Shown: piece by piece, positions 16,619-24,222 of the stretch
How positions within the stretch are numbered: position 1 is the first letter of the stretch
How the letters are laid out: each line of letters starts with the position of its first letter
DNA from: Actinomycetes bacterium
Lineage (GTDB): Bacteria > Actinomycetota > Thermoleophilia > Solirubrobacterales > JACPNS01
DNA length: 64,000 nt
Assembly (NCBI GenBank): GCA_023404495.1
Contig: JAEYBE010000033.1
Location: forward strand, 62,001-126,000
Direction: 5' to 3'
Made by a program: the position numbers and the translations under genes
The notes under the pieces: model-generated
Database searches by the model: none
What the model was told of the DNA's origin: nothing
What the model saw: only the letters and a program-made list of their open reading frames with translations

Positions 16619-17917
16619 CTAGTCGCGCGTCTCGACGCGGAAGAGTTCGACCGAGTCGTCGAAGCCCTTGAGGCGCACGTTGCCGATCGACACGAAGCGC
16701 AGGCCCAGCGCTTTGCGGTTTCTGACGTGCTCCTTGACCTGTGCGGTGGCAAGCACTTCATCGGCATCGGTGCGGTTGAGCACGCGGGCGGCCATGTTGA
16801 TCGCGCCGCCGAAGTAGTCGCCGTCGCGGTAGAGCGCCTCGCCGAAGTCGATACCGATGCGCAGCTTGAAGGCGTGGTCGTCCTCTTCGGCCATCTCGAC
16901 CGCCCAGCGCGCAAGGTCGCCCGGCTCTGAGCCAACCACCATCGCGCCGTCGCCGGTCAGCTTGATCAGGCGGGCCGAGTCCGGCAGAGTCGTCTCGATG
17001 TGCTGGCGCAGGTGGTCGGCCTGCTCGAAGGCCTTCTCCACGCCCATCTGCTCCGTGTAACGGGTGAATCCCGCGATGTCGACGAAGCAGATCGCCACGT
17101 TGAGGCGGCCGTCCGTGTGGTTTGTGCCCTTGCCCTGGACGTTCTCGATCTGGACCTGCTCGGTGTATTCCTGGAGGAAGCGCGAGTGCATGTACTCAAA
17201 GAGCGGCGAGATGTGCGGCAGCACGCCGCCGATCATCTCGCCCATCACGTCGCTTACCTCCTGGGCGTCTGCGCCCTGCTGGAGCAGCGGTTCGTGCACG
17301 AACATCCGCACGAGCCTCGCCTCGGCGTCGGCGATGTCGGCAAACGCCTTGGCGGCCACGCGGATCACCTGCAGCACGGCTCCCAGGGGTACGCCGGCGT
17401 CGAGCACCTCTCTGACCCTGCGCAGCGCCTCGACGTCCTGGTCGGTGACGTGGTCGGTGTTCTGGATCGACATGCCCAGCGATAGCCAGATCTGCTCGGC
17501 GATCGGCATCTTCACGCCAGCGGCCTTGGCGGCTTCTTTGAGCGAATAGTGCTTGGACTCGACCGCAAAGAGCACATCCACCCCGCCCAGCGCAAGCCGC
17601 CCGTCGGCCGCGGCGCGGACGATCTCTTCGAGCGGCTGGCCGCTCTTTCTGAGCTGGCTGACGATGCGGGCGTGCGCGACGGCGGCGCTGGTCCAGGTGC
17701 CCTCGTACTGCGGGATCGCCCCAGCTTTTATCCAGCGGCGCAGCGTCGCGACCGAAACGCCTGCGCGTTCGGCGACTTCCTCGTCGGTGGTCAGCTGCGC
17801 GACCTGCGCGCGGAACTCCTCAGTGTTCTGGGGTTCCGGAAGGTCGTCGGGGTTTACCCGGCGGGTTGTTGGGGATGACTTGGGCATCGGGGGATTGATC
17901 GCCCGCGGTGGCTGCAT
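16619..17917 (-). CDS. Class III adenylate/guanylate cyclase with N-terminal helix-turn-helix
   Basis: 432 residues. Residues about 40-70 form a helix-turn-helix of MerR type (EEVAERAGVSVATLRRWIKAG), residues 75-265 are a helical regulatory part, and 270-430 the catalytic domain. Catalytic residues are present: metal Asp280 (CFVDIAGFT), Lys319 and Asp323 in LIKLTGDGA, and Asn374 and Arg378 in GGAINMAARVL. It should make cAMP (or cGMP) if dimeric. No membrane segment, so cytosolic. A cyclase joined to a DNA-binding-like domain suggests direct linkage of signal synthesis and gene control, or ligand sensing. SD aggaagg precedes the ATG. Confidence 0.9.
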   Translation of the reverse strand: MQPPRAINPPMPKSSPTTRRVNPDDLPEPQNTEEFRAQVAQLTTDEEVAERAGVSVATLRRWIKAGAIPQYEGTWTSAAVAHARIVSQLRKSGQPLEEIVRAAADGRLALGGVDVLFAVESKHYSLKEAAKAAGVKMPIAEQIWLSLGMSIQNTDHVTDQDVEALRRVREVLDAGVPLGAVLQVIRVAAKAFADIADAEARLVRMFVHEPLLQQGADAQEVSDVMGEMIGGVLPHISPLFEYMHSRFLQEYTEQVQIENVQGKGTNHTDGRLNVAICFVDIAGFTRYTEQMGVEKAFEQADHLRQHIETTLPDSARLIKLTGDGAMVVGSEPGDLARWAVEMAEEDDHAFKLRIGIDFGEALYRDGDYFGGAINMAARVLNRTDADEVLATAQVKEHVRNRKALGLRFVSIGNVRLKGFDDSVELFRVETRD

Positions 17918-18026
17918 CGGCCTTCCTGGCCGGGGCCTGCGCGGGACTTGACGTGATCACTTGAGCCCAAATAGTTTCGCAGGCCGCGATGACGGCGAGA
18001 TCACCGATTCAGGCGACCAGAAAAGC

Positions 18027-18053
18027 GAAAAGCCCGCAAACTGCGGGCTTTTC
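18027..18053 (-). terminator. Rho-independent terminator of the histone-like gene
   Basis: Stem GAAAAGCCCGC with its complement and a 5-base loop, 26 bases after the stop at 18079. On the minus strand the hairpin ends in TTTTC followed by GCTTTTC, so it has a U-rich tail. It lies between the histone-like gene and the cyclase start. Confidence 0.8.
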
Positions 18054-18078
18054 TGCCATCTGGCGGTGATTCTTGTGG

Positions 18079-18714
18079 CTACTTTGAGGCCGGTTTCTTG
18101 GCCGCAGGCTTGCGAGCGGCCGGCTTCTTGGCTGCGGGCTTCTTTGCCGCAGGCCTCTTCGCGGCCGATGCCTTTGCCGCCGGCTTCTTGGCAGCAGGCT
18201 TGCGGGCGGCGCTGGCCGACGTGCGGCTGGCGCTGCGAGCGGCTGGCTTCTTGGCTGCCGGCTTCTTCGCCGCTGGCTTCTTGGCTGCGGGCTTCTTGGC
18301 GGCAGGCTTGCGAGCGGCCGGCTTCTTGGCGCTCGTCGAGCGACGCTTTGCGGCAGCAGAAGACGCGGGCTTGCGGGCCGGCTTCTTCGGAGCAGCACCC
18401 GGGGTCGCCGCGCGCACGCGGGCCTCGAGGTCGTTGAAGCGGTCCTCGAGCGAATTGATCAGATCGCGCGCGCTTTCGAGTTCGTCGGACGCGCTCTTGC
18501 GGATCTCGTCGGATGCTTTGCGCAGCTCCTCACCGACGTTCTTGACTTCATCGACGATCGACCGGGAGAACCGGTCGGCCGCATCTGTCACCTCATCAAG
18601 CACACCCTTGGCGCGCTTGCGGTCGAAGTTGTCTCCAAGGGTCGCCTCGAAAGTCTTCTCGACGGCGGATCGGAGTTGGTCGGTGATGCCCTGTGCGGAC
18701 TTTTTCGTAGCCAT
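18079..18714 (-). CDS. Histone H1-like/phasin-like protein with Ala-Lys-Pro repeat tail
   Basis: 211 residues from ATG 18714 (MATKKSAQG). Residues 1-105 are an amphipathic, probably coiled-coil helix (QLRSAVEKTFEATLGD, VDEVKNVGEELRKASDEIRK, SLEDRFNDLEARVRA). Residues 110-211 are AAKKPA/AARKPA repeats, the type of tail found in H1-like nucleoid proteins and mycobacterial HupB, which binds DNA. The helical part resembles phasins of storage granules, so binding granules to DNA is also possible. A TATCGT box 9 nt before the ATG and a strong terminator delimit it as a single-gene unit. Confidence 0.8.
   Translation of the reverse strand: MATKKSAQGITDQLRSAVEKTFEATLGDNFDRKRAKGVLDEVTDAADRFSRSIVDEVKNVGEELRKASDEIRKSASDELESARDLINSLEDRFNDLEARVRAATPGAAPKKPARKPASSAAAKRRSTSAKKPAARKPAAKKPAAKKPAAKKPAAKKPAARSASRTSASAARKPAAKKPAAKASAAKRPAAKKPAAKKPAARKPAAKKPASK
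18082..18345 (-). repeat. Ala-Lys-Lys-Pro coding repeats
   Basis: About a dozen and a half imperfect 15-18 bp units encoding (K)PAAKK/(R)KPAA, seen on the plus strand as repeated ggcttcttggc/gcggc blocks. Such tracts change length by slippage, so the copy number may vary between strains or be mis-assembled. Confidence 0.75.
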
Positions 18715-18741
18715 AGACGGCATACGATACCGGCGATCGCG

Positions 18742-19503
18742 ATGGCGCGCCTCGAAGACATCGAACTGCCAGAAGGCGATGCAGCGGGGACGCTGCACCT
18801 GAATCCGGCCGCGCAGTTTCATCCCAATGTCTTGCTGCCCGGCGACCCCGCGCGAGCGATGGCGATCGCCACCGATCAGCTGACCGCCCCGCGCATGTTC
18901 AACCACCGCCGCGGGCTGTGGGGCTACTCGGGTGAAACCGAGGCCGGCACCGGATTCACGATCCAGGCCAGCGGAATGGGCGGGCCGAGCGCGGCCATAG
19001 TCGTAGAGGAACTCTGTGATCTTGGCGCCGAAGTGATCGTGCGGGTTGGGACCTGCGGGGCGCTTGATCCGGAGGTGCGGTTGGGTGACCTTGTTGTTGT
19101 GACGTCTGCTGTTAGCGACGACGGCGCAAGCCGGGCGCTCGGCGCTGAAGATGAGATTGAAGGAGACGCCGAGCTGCGCGGGTGGTTGATCGCCGAGGCC
19201 GGCTTGACTTCACGGCGGGTGCATGCCGGGAAGGTGGCGACGGTCGACCTCTTTTATGACCCGGCTGCTGATGATCGCCACCGGGCGCTGGTCGCTCGCG
19301 GCGCCGTCGCCCTAGAAATGGAGGCCGCGGCGGTGTTCGCCGTGGCGGCGCGACGAGGAGTTCGGGCTGCCTGCTTGCTCGGCGTCACCGACGAGCTCTA
19401 TCCAGAGGACAGCCGCGCGCGCCTCGACCACGACGCGATCGGCGAACTAGGTCGCGACCTAGGCGCCGTAGCTGTGGCGTCCGTGTCTGCCGCGCGGAAC
19501 TAA
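18742..19503 (+). CDS. Purine nucleoside phosphorylase/uridine phosphorylase family protein
   Basis: 253 residues; phosphorolysis of nucleosides to base and ribose-1-phosphate. NP-I family signatures: HPNVLLPGDPARA, TIQASGMGGPSAAIVVEEL, VRVGTCGALDPEV, and ALEMEAAAVFAVAARRG with the ribose-binding Glu-Met-Glu. DeoD-type hexameric PNP is the closest picture, but substrate choice cannot be read. The start is 27 bp from the divergent histone-like gene. A strong hairpin follows the stop. Confidence 0.9.
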   Translation: MARLEDIELPEGDAAGTLHLNPAAQFHPNVLLPGDPARAMAIATDQLTAPRMFNHRRGLWGYSGETEAGTGFTIQASGMGGPSAAIVVEELCDLGAEVIVRVGTCGALDPEVRLGDLVVVTSAVSDDGASRALGAEDEIEGDAELRGWLIAEAGLTSRRVHAGKVATVDLFYDPAADDRHRALVARGAVALEMEAAAVFAVAARRGVRAACLLGVTDELYPEDSRARLDHDAIGELGRDLGAVAVASVSAARN

Positions 19504-19515
19504 GCGGCGGATCTG

Positions 19516-19546
19516 CGCAAGTCTGCGCTCCGAGCGCAGACTTGCG
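19516..19546 (+). terminator. Hairpin after the nucleoside phosphorylase gene
   Basis: Perfect 14-bp arms (CGCAAGTCTGCGCT and complement) around a 3-base loop, 12 bases beyond the stop. The sequence after it is A-rich rather than U-rich on the plus strand, so it is a stable terminator-like hairpin without a classical tail. Confidence 0.6.
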
Positions 19547-19676
19547 AACAAAACGCCCGTGAAATGGGATCTCGCGCGAAAGATACCTAGCTCGGGGGAG
19601 TAAACGAGTGGCCTCAAATCCATTAAAGAGGTCATGACCTCGGCGCACATACCCCAAAACTCTTCCCGCAAATTAC

Positions 19677-19705
19677 TTGCTTTTTGGAGCGCCAGCGGAT
19701 ATACA
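19677..19705 (+). promoter_or_regulatory. Promoter candidate for the sigma factor operon
   Basis: TTGCTT and TATACA separated by 17 bp, about 155 bp upstream of the sigma-factor ATG at 19861. The match to a housekeeping promoter is good; no experimental support. Confidence 0.4.
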
Positions 19706-19860
19706 AGACCCAGCGCACATCTCGGCGTCCCCATGGGACGTGTGCGTTCTATCTGGCAGCGCCGCCTCTCGCGCGGGGGAAACGTAAGGGCGGGAGGCGG
19801 CTGCGCCAATTCGCTCAACCCTGTTAGTCCAACACGATCGGCCGTCGCTCGGGGGTGCCG

Positions 19861-21048
19861 ATGACAGACTCGGCATCGCGCGTTGACGACGCGCCCACGG
19901 CCACTTCGCTCAATCGACTGGAGATCGACCGCCTAGCAACGGACATCGTTGCGGAGTACGGGCCGATGATCATGGGCGACGCATGCCGCTTCAGCGCCAC
20001 GCGAGAGGATGCCGAAGACGCCTACCAGCGAGCGCTCGAGCTGCTACTGACCAAGGCGCCTTCAAATGACCGAGGCCAGTTGCTCCCGTGGCTGCGCACC
20101 GTCGTCCGCAACGAGGCGTTGCAGATCGCAAGGTCGCGGCAGAAGCGCGAGGTCGAAACCGCGCCACACAGGTTCGAGGGCGTCGAGTCGGCGCGGCGTG
20201 GCCCTGAATCAGCTGCAGAGGCCGCATCGGAGATCGAAATGGGATTCGAAGCGCTGGGGCGGCTGACCCAGGACCAGATCAAATGCATGCTCGCGCAAGC
20301 CGAAGGTCTTGAGTACCACGAAATTGCCGCACGAACCGGATTCTCGAGGAGGAAAGTCACCCGGTGTCTCGAGCATGGGCGCGAGGCATTCGCAAAGCGT
20401 TTCGAGGCGATTGCTGCCGGGTCTGAATGCGAGCGCATGCAGCCGCTGATCCGGCGAGTGCTCCAGTCCGATGCTGCAGCGGCGCTCGAACTTCGTCCTC
20501 ATCTCCGGCACTGCCTTGCCTGTCGCGCGCGGCTGCGGGCATATGAGTCGGCTCCTCGCGACGTCGCCGCCATGCTGCCGCCGGCAATCGTCATCACGCA
20601 ACTCGCACCAACCGGCCTCCTCGCGCGGATTTCCGCCTGGTGGGAATCGTTGGCACTCCGATTCGCCTCGTTTGCCCCTGGCGGCACCGGCTGGTCCGAG
20701 ATTGCCGTTGCGAAAAAGGTCGCCGCGATGGCGGCGATCGCCGCTGCCGCGTCGGGCGGAGGATTCGCCGCCGAGCGATACCTGCAACACGAAACAGGGT
20801 CGGCTTCGGACAGGGCGCCACGTGCCGGCATCGCCGAGTCGCGCCCGATGTTCGACCCGCTGAGCGTGCCCGCACGAAAGCGCGATCGCCCTCGGAATCG
20901 CCGTAAGACCCGCTCCGATGACGCGAAAACAGAGGAAACCGCATCCGTGCCGCAGGCGGCGAATTCTGCAGCTCCGCCGGCGGCAACTCCAACCCCGGCC
21001 GACGACGGTTCGGCCGAATTCAGTCCCGAATCGAGGTCCGCACCATGA
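19861..21048 (+). CDS. ECF-type sigma factor fused to anti-sigma-like zinc finger and membrane anchor
   Basis: 395 residues. Residues 20-95 look like sigma region 2 (EYGPMIMGDACRFSATREDA, LPWLRTVVRNEALQIARSR), 130-180 like region 4 (LTQDQIKCMLAQAEGLEYHE, ARTGFSRRKVTRCLEHGRE). Then follows HLRHCLACRARLR, the HxxxCxxC type zinc site of anti-sigma factors, a hydrophobic segment near 285-310 (KKVAAMAAIAAAASGGGF) and a Pro/Ala/Arg-rich tail presumably outside. So sigma, inhibitor-like domain and anchor seem joined in one chain. Its stop overlaps the next ATG (ATGA), coupling it to a large secreted protein. Domain calls are by eye. Confidence 0.8.
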   Translation: MTDSASRVDDAPTATSLNRLEIDRLATDIVAEYGPMIMGDACRFSATREDAEDAYQRALELLLTKAPSNDRGQLLPWLRTVVRNEALQIARSRQKREVETAPHRFEGVESARRGPESAAEAASEIEMGFEALGRLTQDQIKCMLAQAEGLEYHEIAARTGFSRRKVTRCLEHGREAFAKRFEAIAAGSECERMQPLIRRVLQSDAAAALELRPHLRHCLACRARLRAYESAPRDVAAMLPPAIVITQLAPTGLLARISAWWESLALRFASFAPGGTGWSEIAVAKKVAAMAAIAAAASGGGFAAERYLQHETGSASDRAPRAGIAESRPMFDPLSVPARKRDRPRNRRKTRSDDAKTEETASVPQAANSAAPPAATPTPADDGSAEFSPESRSAP

Positions 21049-24000
21049 GCCGTACGATCAAGCTAAGAACCTGTCACTTTGTCCTGAGTTGCTTCGTAGC
21101 GCTGACGTTGGTCGTCGTGTCAACACAGTCCGCCAACGCCGGCACGTACACGGTCAACCCGATTCCCTGTTCGACCGCCAGCCCAACATCAGGTCAAGAC
21201 GGCTGGGCCTTCGGTGCGTACTGCGGGAATTTCAGCGCCTTCTACATGCAGCTGAACTCTACTCCCGACCACCCGGTCGGCTCTCCGGGCACGATCTTCT
21301 ACACGAAGTACGGACGCGTGCGCAGCGGCGCAAGTATCACGCAGCTGACGCTCACACGCAGCTCCTCCGGACTTGAGCCCGACGCCCAAGGAACGCCGCG
21401 CATCACGCCAAGCTTTTGCCTGCGCACATCCGGCCTAGCTGACGGATGGACTGCTGCAAGCGACGGCGGTTGCGCAGTTCTCCCACTCAACAACAACGGT
21501 CAACCCGCGCTGACAGACAGCGGCAGCTTTACGAACCTCACATACAACTCCAACTGCGGAGGCAACTGCGACGGCTTTCAAGTCCGCGCTCGCTCTGGCG
21601 CCACCGGCGGCTACCTGGGCATTTCAGGTATTTCCGCAATCGTGGATGACACCACGAATCCCACAACTTCGATTGCGGCAGGCCCAGCGGCGAACTCAAA
21701 TCAGTGGGTTCGCGGCGCGACTGTCGCAATCGCCGCCGACTCGTCGGACACCGGCGGCGGGATCAAGTCGACCGCCCTCACCATCCAGAGTCCGCTTACG
21801 ACACTGAAGACGGTCTCCGCGAGCTGCGATTTCGCCACTTGGAACCCTTGCCCAACGACACGGAACTGGACCTCGACCTTCGACTCAACGCAAACGCAGG
21901 ACGGCACCTACACGGCTCGCTACACCGCAACCGACGCGGGCGACCGCACCGCCAGCAGCGCAAACTTCTCACTGCGCATCGACAACACCAATCCGGAGAC
22001 GCCCAAGGACATCGAATCCCAAACCACCGGCATGAACGGTTGGAGCTCATCAAACTCTTTCGCCGCCAGCTGGACGAATGGCATCGAAGTCGCCGAGACT
22101 CAGACGCAGTCAGGAATCAGCGCCGTCGTGGTCGACGTTGAGCCGACAACCGGATCTCAGACTGACCCGGCGGCCGTGGAAGTGCCGGTAGGGGGGAGCG
22201 CTTCGGGGATCTCCGCGACGCTTGACTCCGTCTCGGGAGTTACCGTGCCGACCGAGGGCGCCTGGACGCTTGAGCTTGCCCTCAAGGACCGCGCCGGCAA
22301 CGTCTCGCCAGTTGGAGCCGGCAGTGACCCGGCGACTGACGGCAAGACGTCGATTGGTTGGGACACACTGCTCCCCGGATCTCCGGATGGTCAGGCAAAT
22401 GGCTGGATCAGCCGCGATGAACTTGCAGCTGGGTTTGATCAGGAGTTCTCGTACGTGGCGCCAGTCGGTGCTCAAGCACCTGTCTGCGGCTTCGCCGGCG
22501 CGATCGACAAAAACATCAACGGCACCACCGGAACCTCAATCAACGTCCCTGGCGGTGGCGACGCGAAGACGTGGCGCCTCCCCGGCACACTCGATGAAGC
22601 CACCCACTACGTCCACCTTCGCGCCGTCAGTTGCAACGGGACCGTTTCTCAAGCAACAACCACTGTCGCAGCTCCCGTCGACCGCACCGACCCAGTCGGC
22701 TCGATCGACGGAGTTGAGGACGGCAATTGGTATCAGGACGGCAAGGCCGTGACCCTCAGCGCGGTCGACACCCTTTCTGGCATGGCGCCAGCCGACCCGA
22801 TCGAACCAAAGTCAACCGCTGGCGCATACCTCTCATACCGCGTTAACGGAAGCGGTCCAGCAGACGACGATTCTCCTCGCGGAGGCTCCACAGTCGTAAA
22901 CGTCACCGGCGAAGGCCAGAAGACCCTCGAGTTCTCCCCGGTCGACTTCGCGAGCAACAGAGCTGTCGCGAAGACTGTCAACTTCGGCATTGACGCAACC
23001 GACCCGATCGGCTACGTCAAGTACCCGAACAGCGCCAAGCCCACGCTGCTTGAAGCATCGCTCAGCGACGTGCCTTCGGGCGTCTCCTACGCGGTCTTCT
23101 CAATCAAGAGGCAAGGGGGAGGATCCTGGGAAGACCTCCCTACCGGAACCACCGCCCAGGGCGGATCCAATGTTCTCGCCTCGGCGCGCTTCCCGGACAC
23201 CGAGAAAGACGCCGGCACATATGACGTGCGGGTCCGCGCCTATGACCAGGCAGGCAACGCGCTGGCCACCCAGCGCTACCAGAACGGCCAGGTTGCAACG
23301 GTCGAAAACCCGATGAGGAGCAAGACCGAAATTGACGTGAAGCTCTTCAAGGCACTTCGCACCTGCACGATCACCAAGAAGAAGAGCGGCAAGAAGACCA
23401 AGTGCATCGTCAAGAAGTGCACCAAGAAGAGCAAGGGCACGTGTTATCGCGTTCTGCGCGGTCGCGTTGTGCTCGTCGGCGGCTCCAAAGCCGTCACGTC
23501 CGAGTTCAAGCGCGGAGCACAGGCCGTTGGCGTCCTTTCCGACGAGAACGGCAAGCCGCTGGCAAACACCGACGTCAAGATCTCCACGACCGAGAAGTTC
23601 TCGGGCAAGCAGTCACTTGTCGGCGAGACTCGGACCGATTCCAACGGCATCTACAGCCTGCGCGTTCCGGCCGGCACCAACCGCACCGTTCGCGCCACAT
23701 ATGAGGGCAGCGAGACCCGCCGGCCGACTTCAACCACCGGCGAGCTCTCGACCCGAGCCAAGATGACGATAAAGCTCAGCAAGAAGCGCGCCCGCACGGG
23801 CCAGAGCGTCACCTTCTCCGGCAAGGTCACTCCGTTTGACGCAGTCATTCCCAAGGGCGGCAAGATTGTCGCGCTGCAGTTCTACGCAGCCAAGAAGTGG
23901 CGGCCAGCTGTTGGCGTTGCCCACACCGACGCAAACGGCAAGTTCAGGATCAAGTACACGTTCGACGGAGCGAAGGTGAAGGCAAAGATCATCTTCCGCG

Positions 24001-24077
24001 TTGTTGCCCCTTCAGAAGATGGCTGGGGTCACGCCTACAGCGTGTCTAAGCCGAAGGTGATTCGCCTGAACTTCTAG
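21045..24077 (+). CDS. Large secreted Ig-like repeat protein
   Basis: 1010 residues with a signal peptide (VLSCFVALTLVVVSTQSANA). The N-terminal 200 residues form a Cys-containing beta domain, followed by several Ig-like units with TNPTTSIA, DRTASSANFSLRIDNTNPE, VDRTDPVGSI starts. Around residue 770 lies a Lys/Cys-rich patch (CTITKKKSGKKTKC). The C-terminal 230 residues contain a carboxypeptidase-regulatory-like unit (GVLSDENGKPLANTDV, TRTDSNGIYSLRVPAG) and a second similar one. No catalytic motif. Likely a surface or matrix protein; translationally coupled to the fused sigma factor, which may control it. Confidence 0.8.
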   Translation: MSRTIKLRTCHFVLSCFVALTLVVVSTQSANAGTYTVNPIPCSTASPTSGQDGWAFGAYCGNFSAFYMQLNSTPDHPVGSPGTIFYTKYGRVRSGASITQLTLTRSSSGLEPDAQGTPRITPSFCLRTSGLADGWTAASDGGCAVLPLNNNGQPALTDSGSFTNLTYNSNCGGNCDGFQVRARSGATGGYLGISGISAIVDDTTNPTTSIAAGPAANSNQWVRGATVAIAADSSDTGGGIKSTALTIQSPLTTLKTVSASCDFATWNPCPTTRNWTSTFDSTQTQDGTYTARYTATDAGDRTASSANFSLRIDNTNPETPKDIESQTTGMNGWSSSNSFAASWTNGIEVAETQTQSGISAVVVDVEPTTGSQTDPAAVEVPVGGSASGISATLDSVSGVTVPTEGAWTLELALKDRAGNVSPVGAGSDPATDGKTSIGWDTLLPGSPDGQANGWISRDELAAGFDQEFSYVAPVGAQAPVCGFAGAIDKNINGTTGTSINVPGGGDAKTWRLPGTLDEATHYVHLRAVSCNGTVSQATTTVAAPVDRTDPVGSIDGVEDGNWYQDGKAVTLSAVDTLSGMAPADPIEPKSTAGAYLSYRVNGSGPADDDSPRGGSTVVNVTGEGQKTLEFSPVDFASNRAVAKTVNFGIDATDPIGYVKYPNSAKPTLLEASLSDVPSGVSYAVFSIKRQGGGSWEDLPTGTTAQGGSNVLASARFPDTEKDAGTYDVRVRAYDQAGNALATQRYQNGQVATVENPMRSKTEIDVKLFKALRTCTITKKKSGKKTKCIVKKCTKKSKGTCYRVLRGRVVLVGGSKAVTSEFKRGAQAVGVLSDENGKPLANTDVKISTTEKFSGKQSLVGETRTDSNGIYSLRVPAGTNRTVRATYEGSETRRPTSTTGELSTRAKMTIKLSKKRARTGQSVTFSGKVTPFDAVIPKGGKIVALQFYAAKKWRPAVGVAHTDANGKFRIKYTFDGAKVKAKIIFRVVAPSEDGWGHAYSVSKPKVIRLNF

Positions 24078-24222
24078 GTCAGCAAGCTTCAGCGTGATGC
24101 ACTTGAGTGCCCTGGCCTATCCGGCCGCGGCGCTCTGGCGAAGCCGTGTGTTCGACATGTTCTTTGCGAGCTCGGTGCGCGCAAGGACCACGCGCCTCAC
24201 GCCGATATAACAACAACTAGTC

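Larger units (their letters stand above)
14209..16686. repeat. 64-bp direct repeats flanking two secreted-protein genes
   Basis: Repeat units are 14209-14272 and 16623-16686, same orientation, 3 mismatches (T/C, A/G, C/G). The right copy is the real 3' end of the cyclase gene; the left copy is a fragment. The arrangement is like the duplicated gene end left by an integrated element, but no integrase or transposase lies between, so unequal duplication is equally possible. Confidence 0.65.
19504..19860. other. Gene-free interval before the fused sigma factor
   Basis: 357 bp without a convincing gene. It holds the hairpin at 19516-19546 and, further on, a sigma-70-like promoter candidate at 19677-19705. 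Between them the sequence is less GC-rich than the genes around it. The last bases carry a run of G just before the ATG at 19861 that may serve as ribosome site. Confidence 0.6.
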
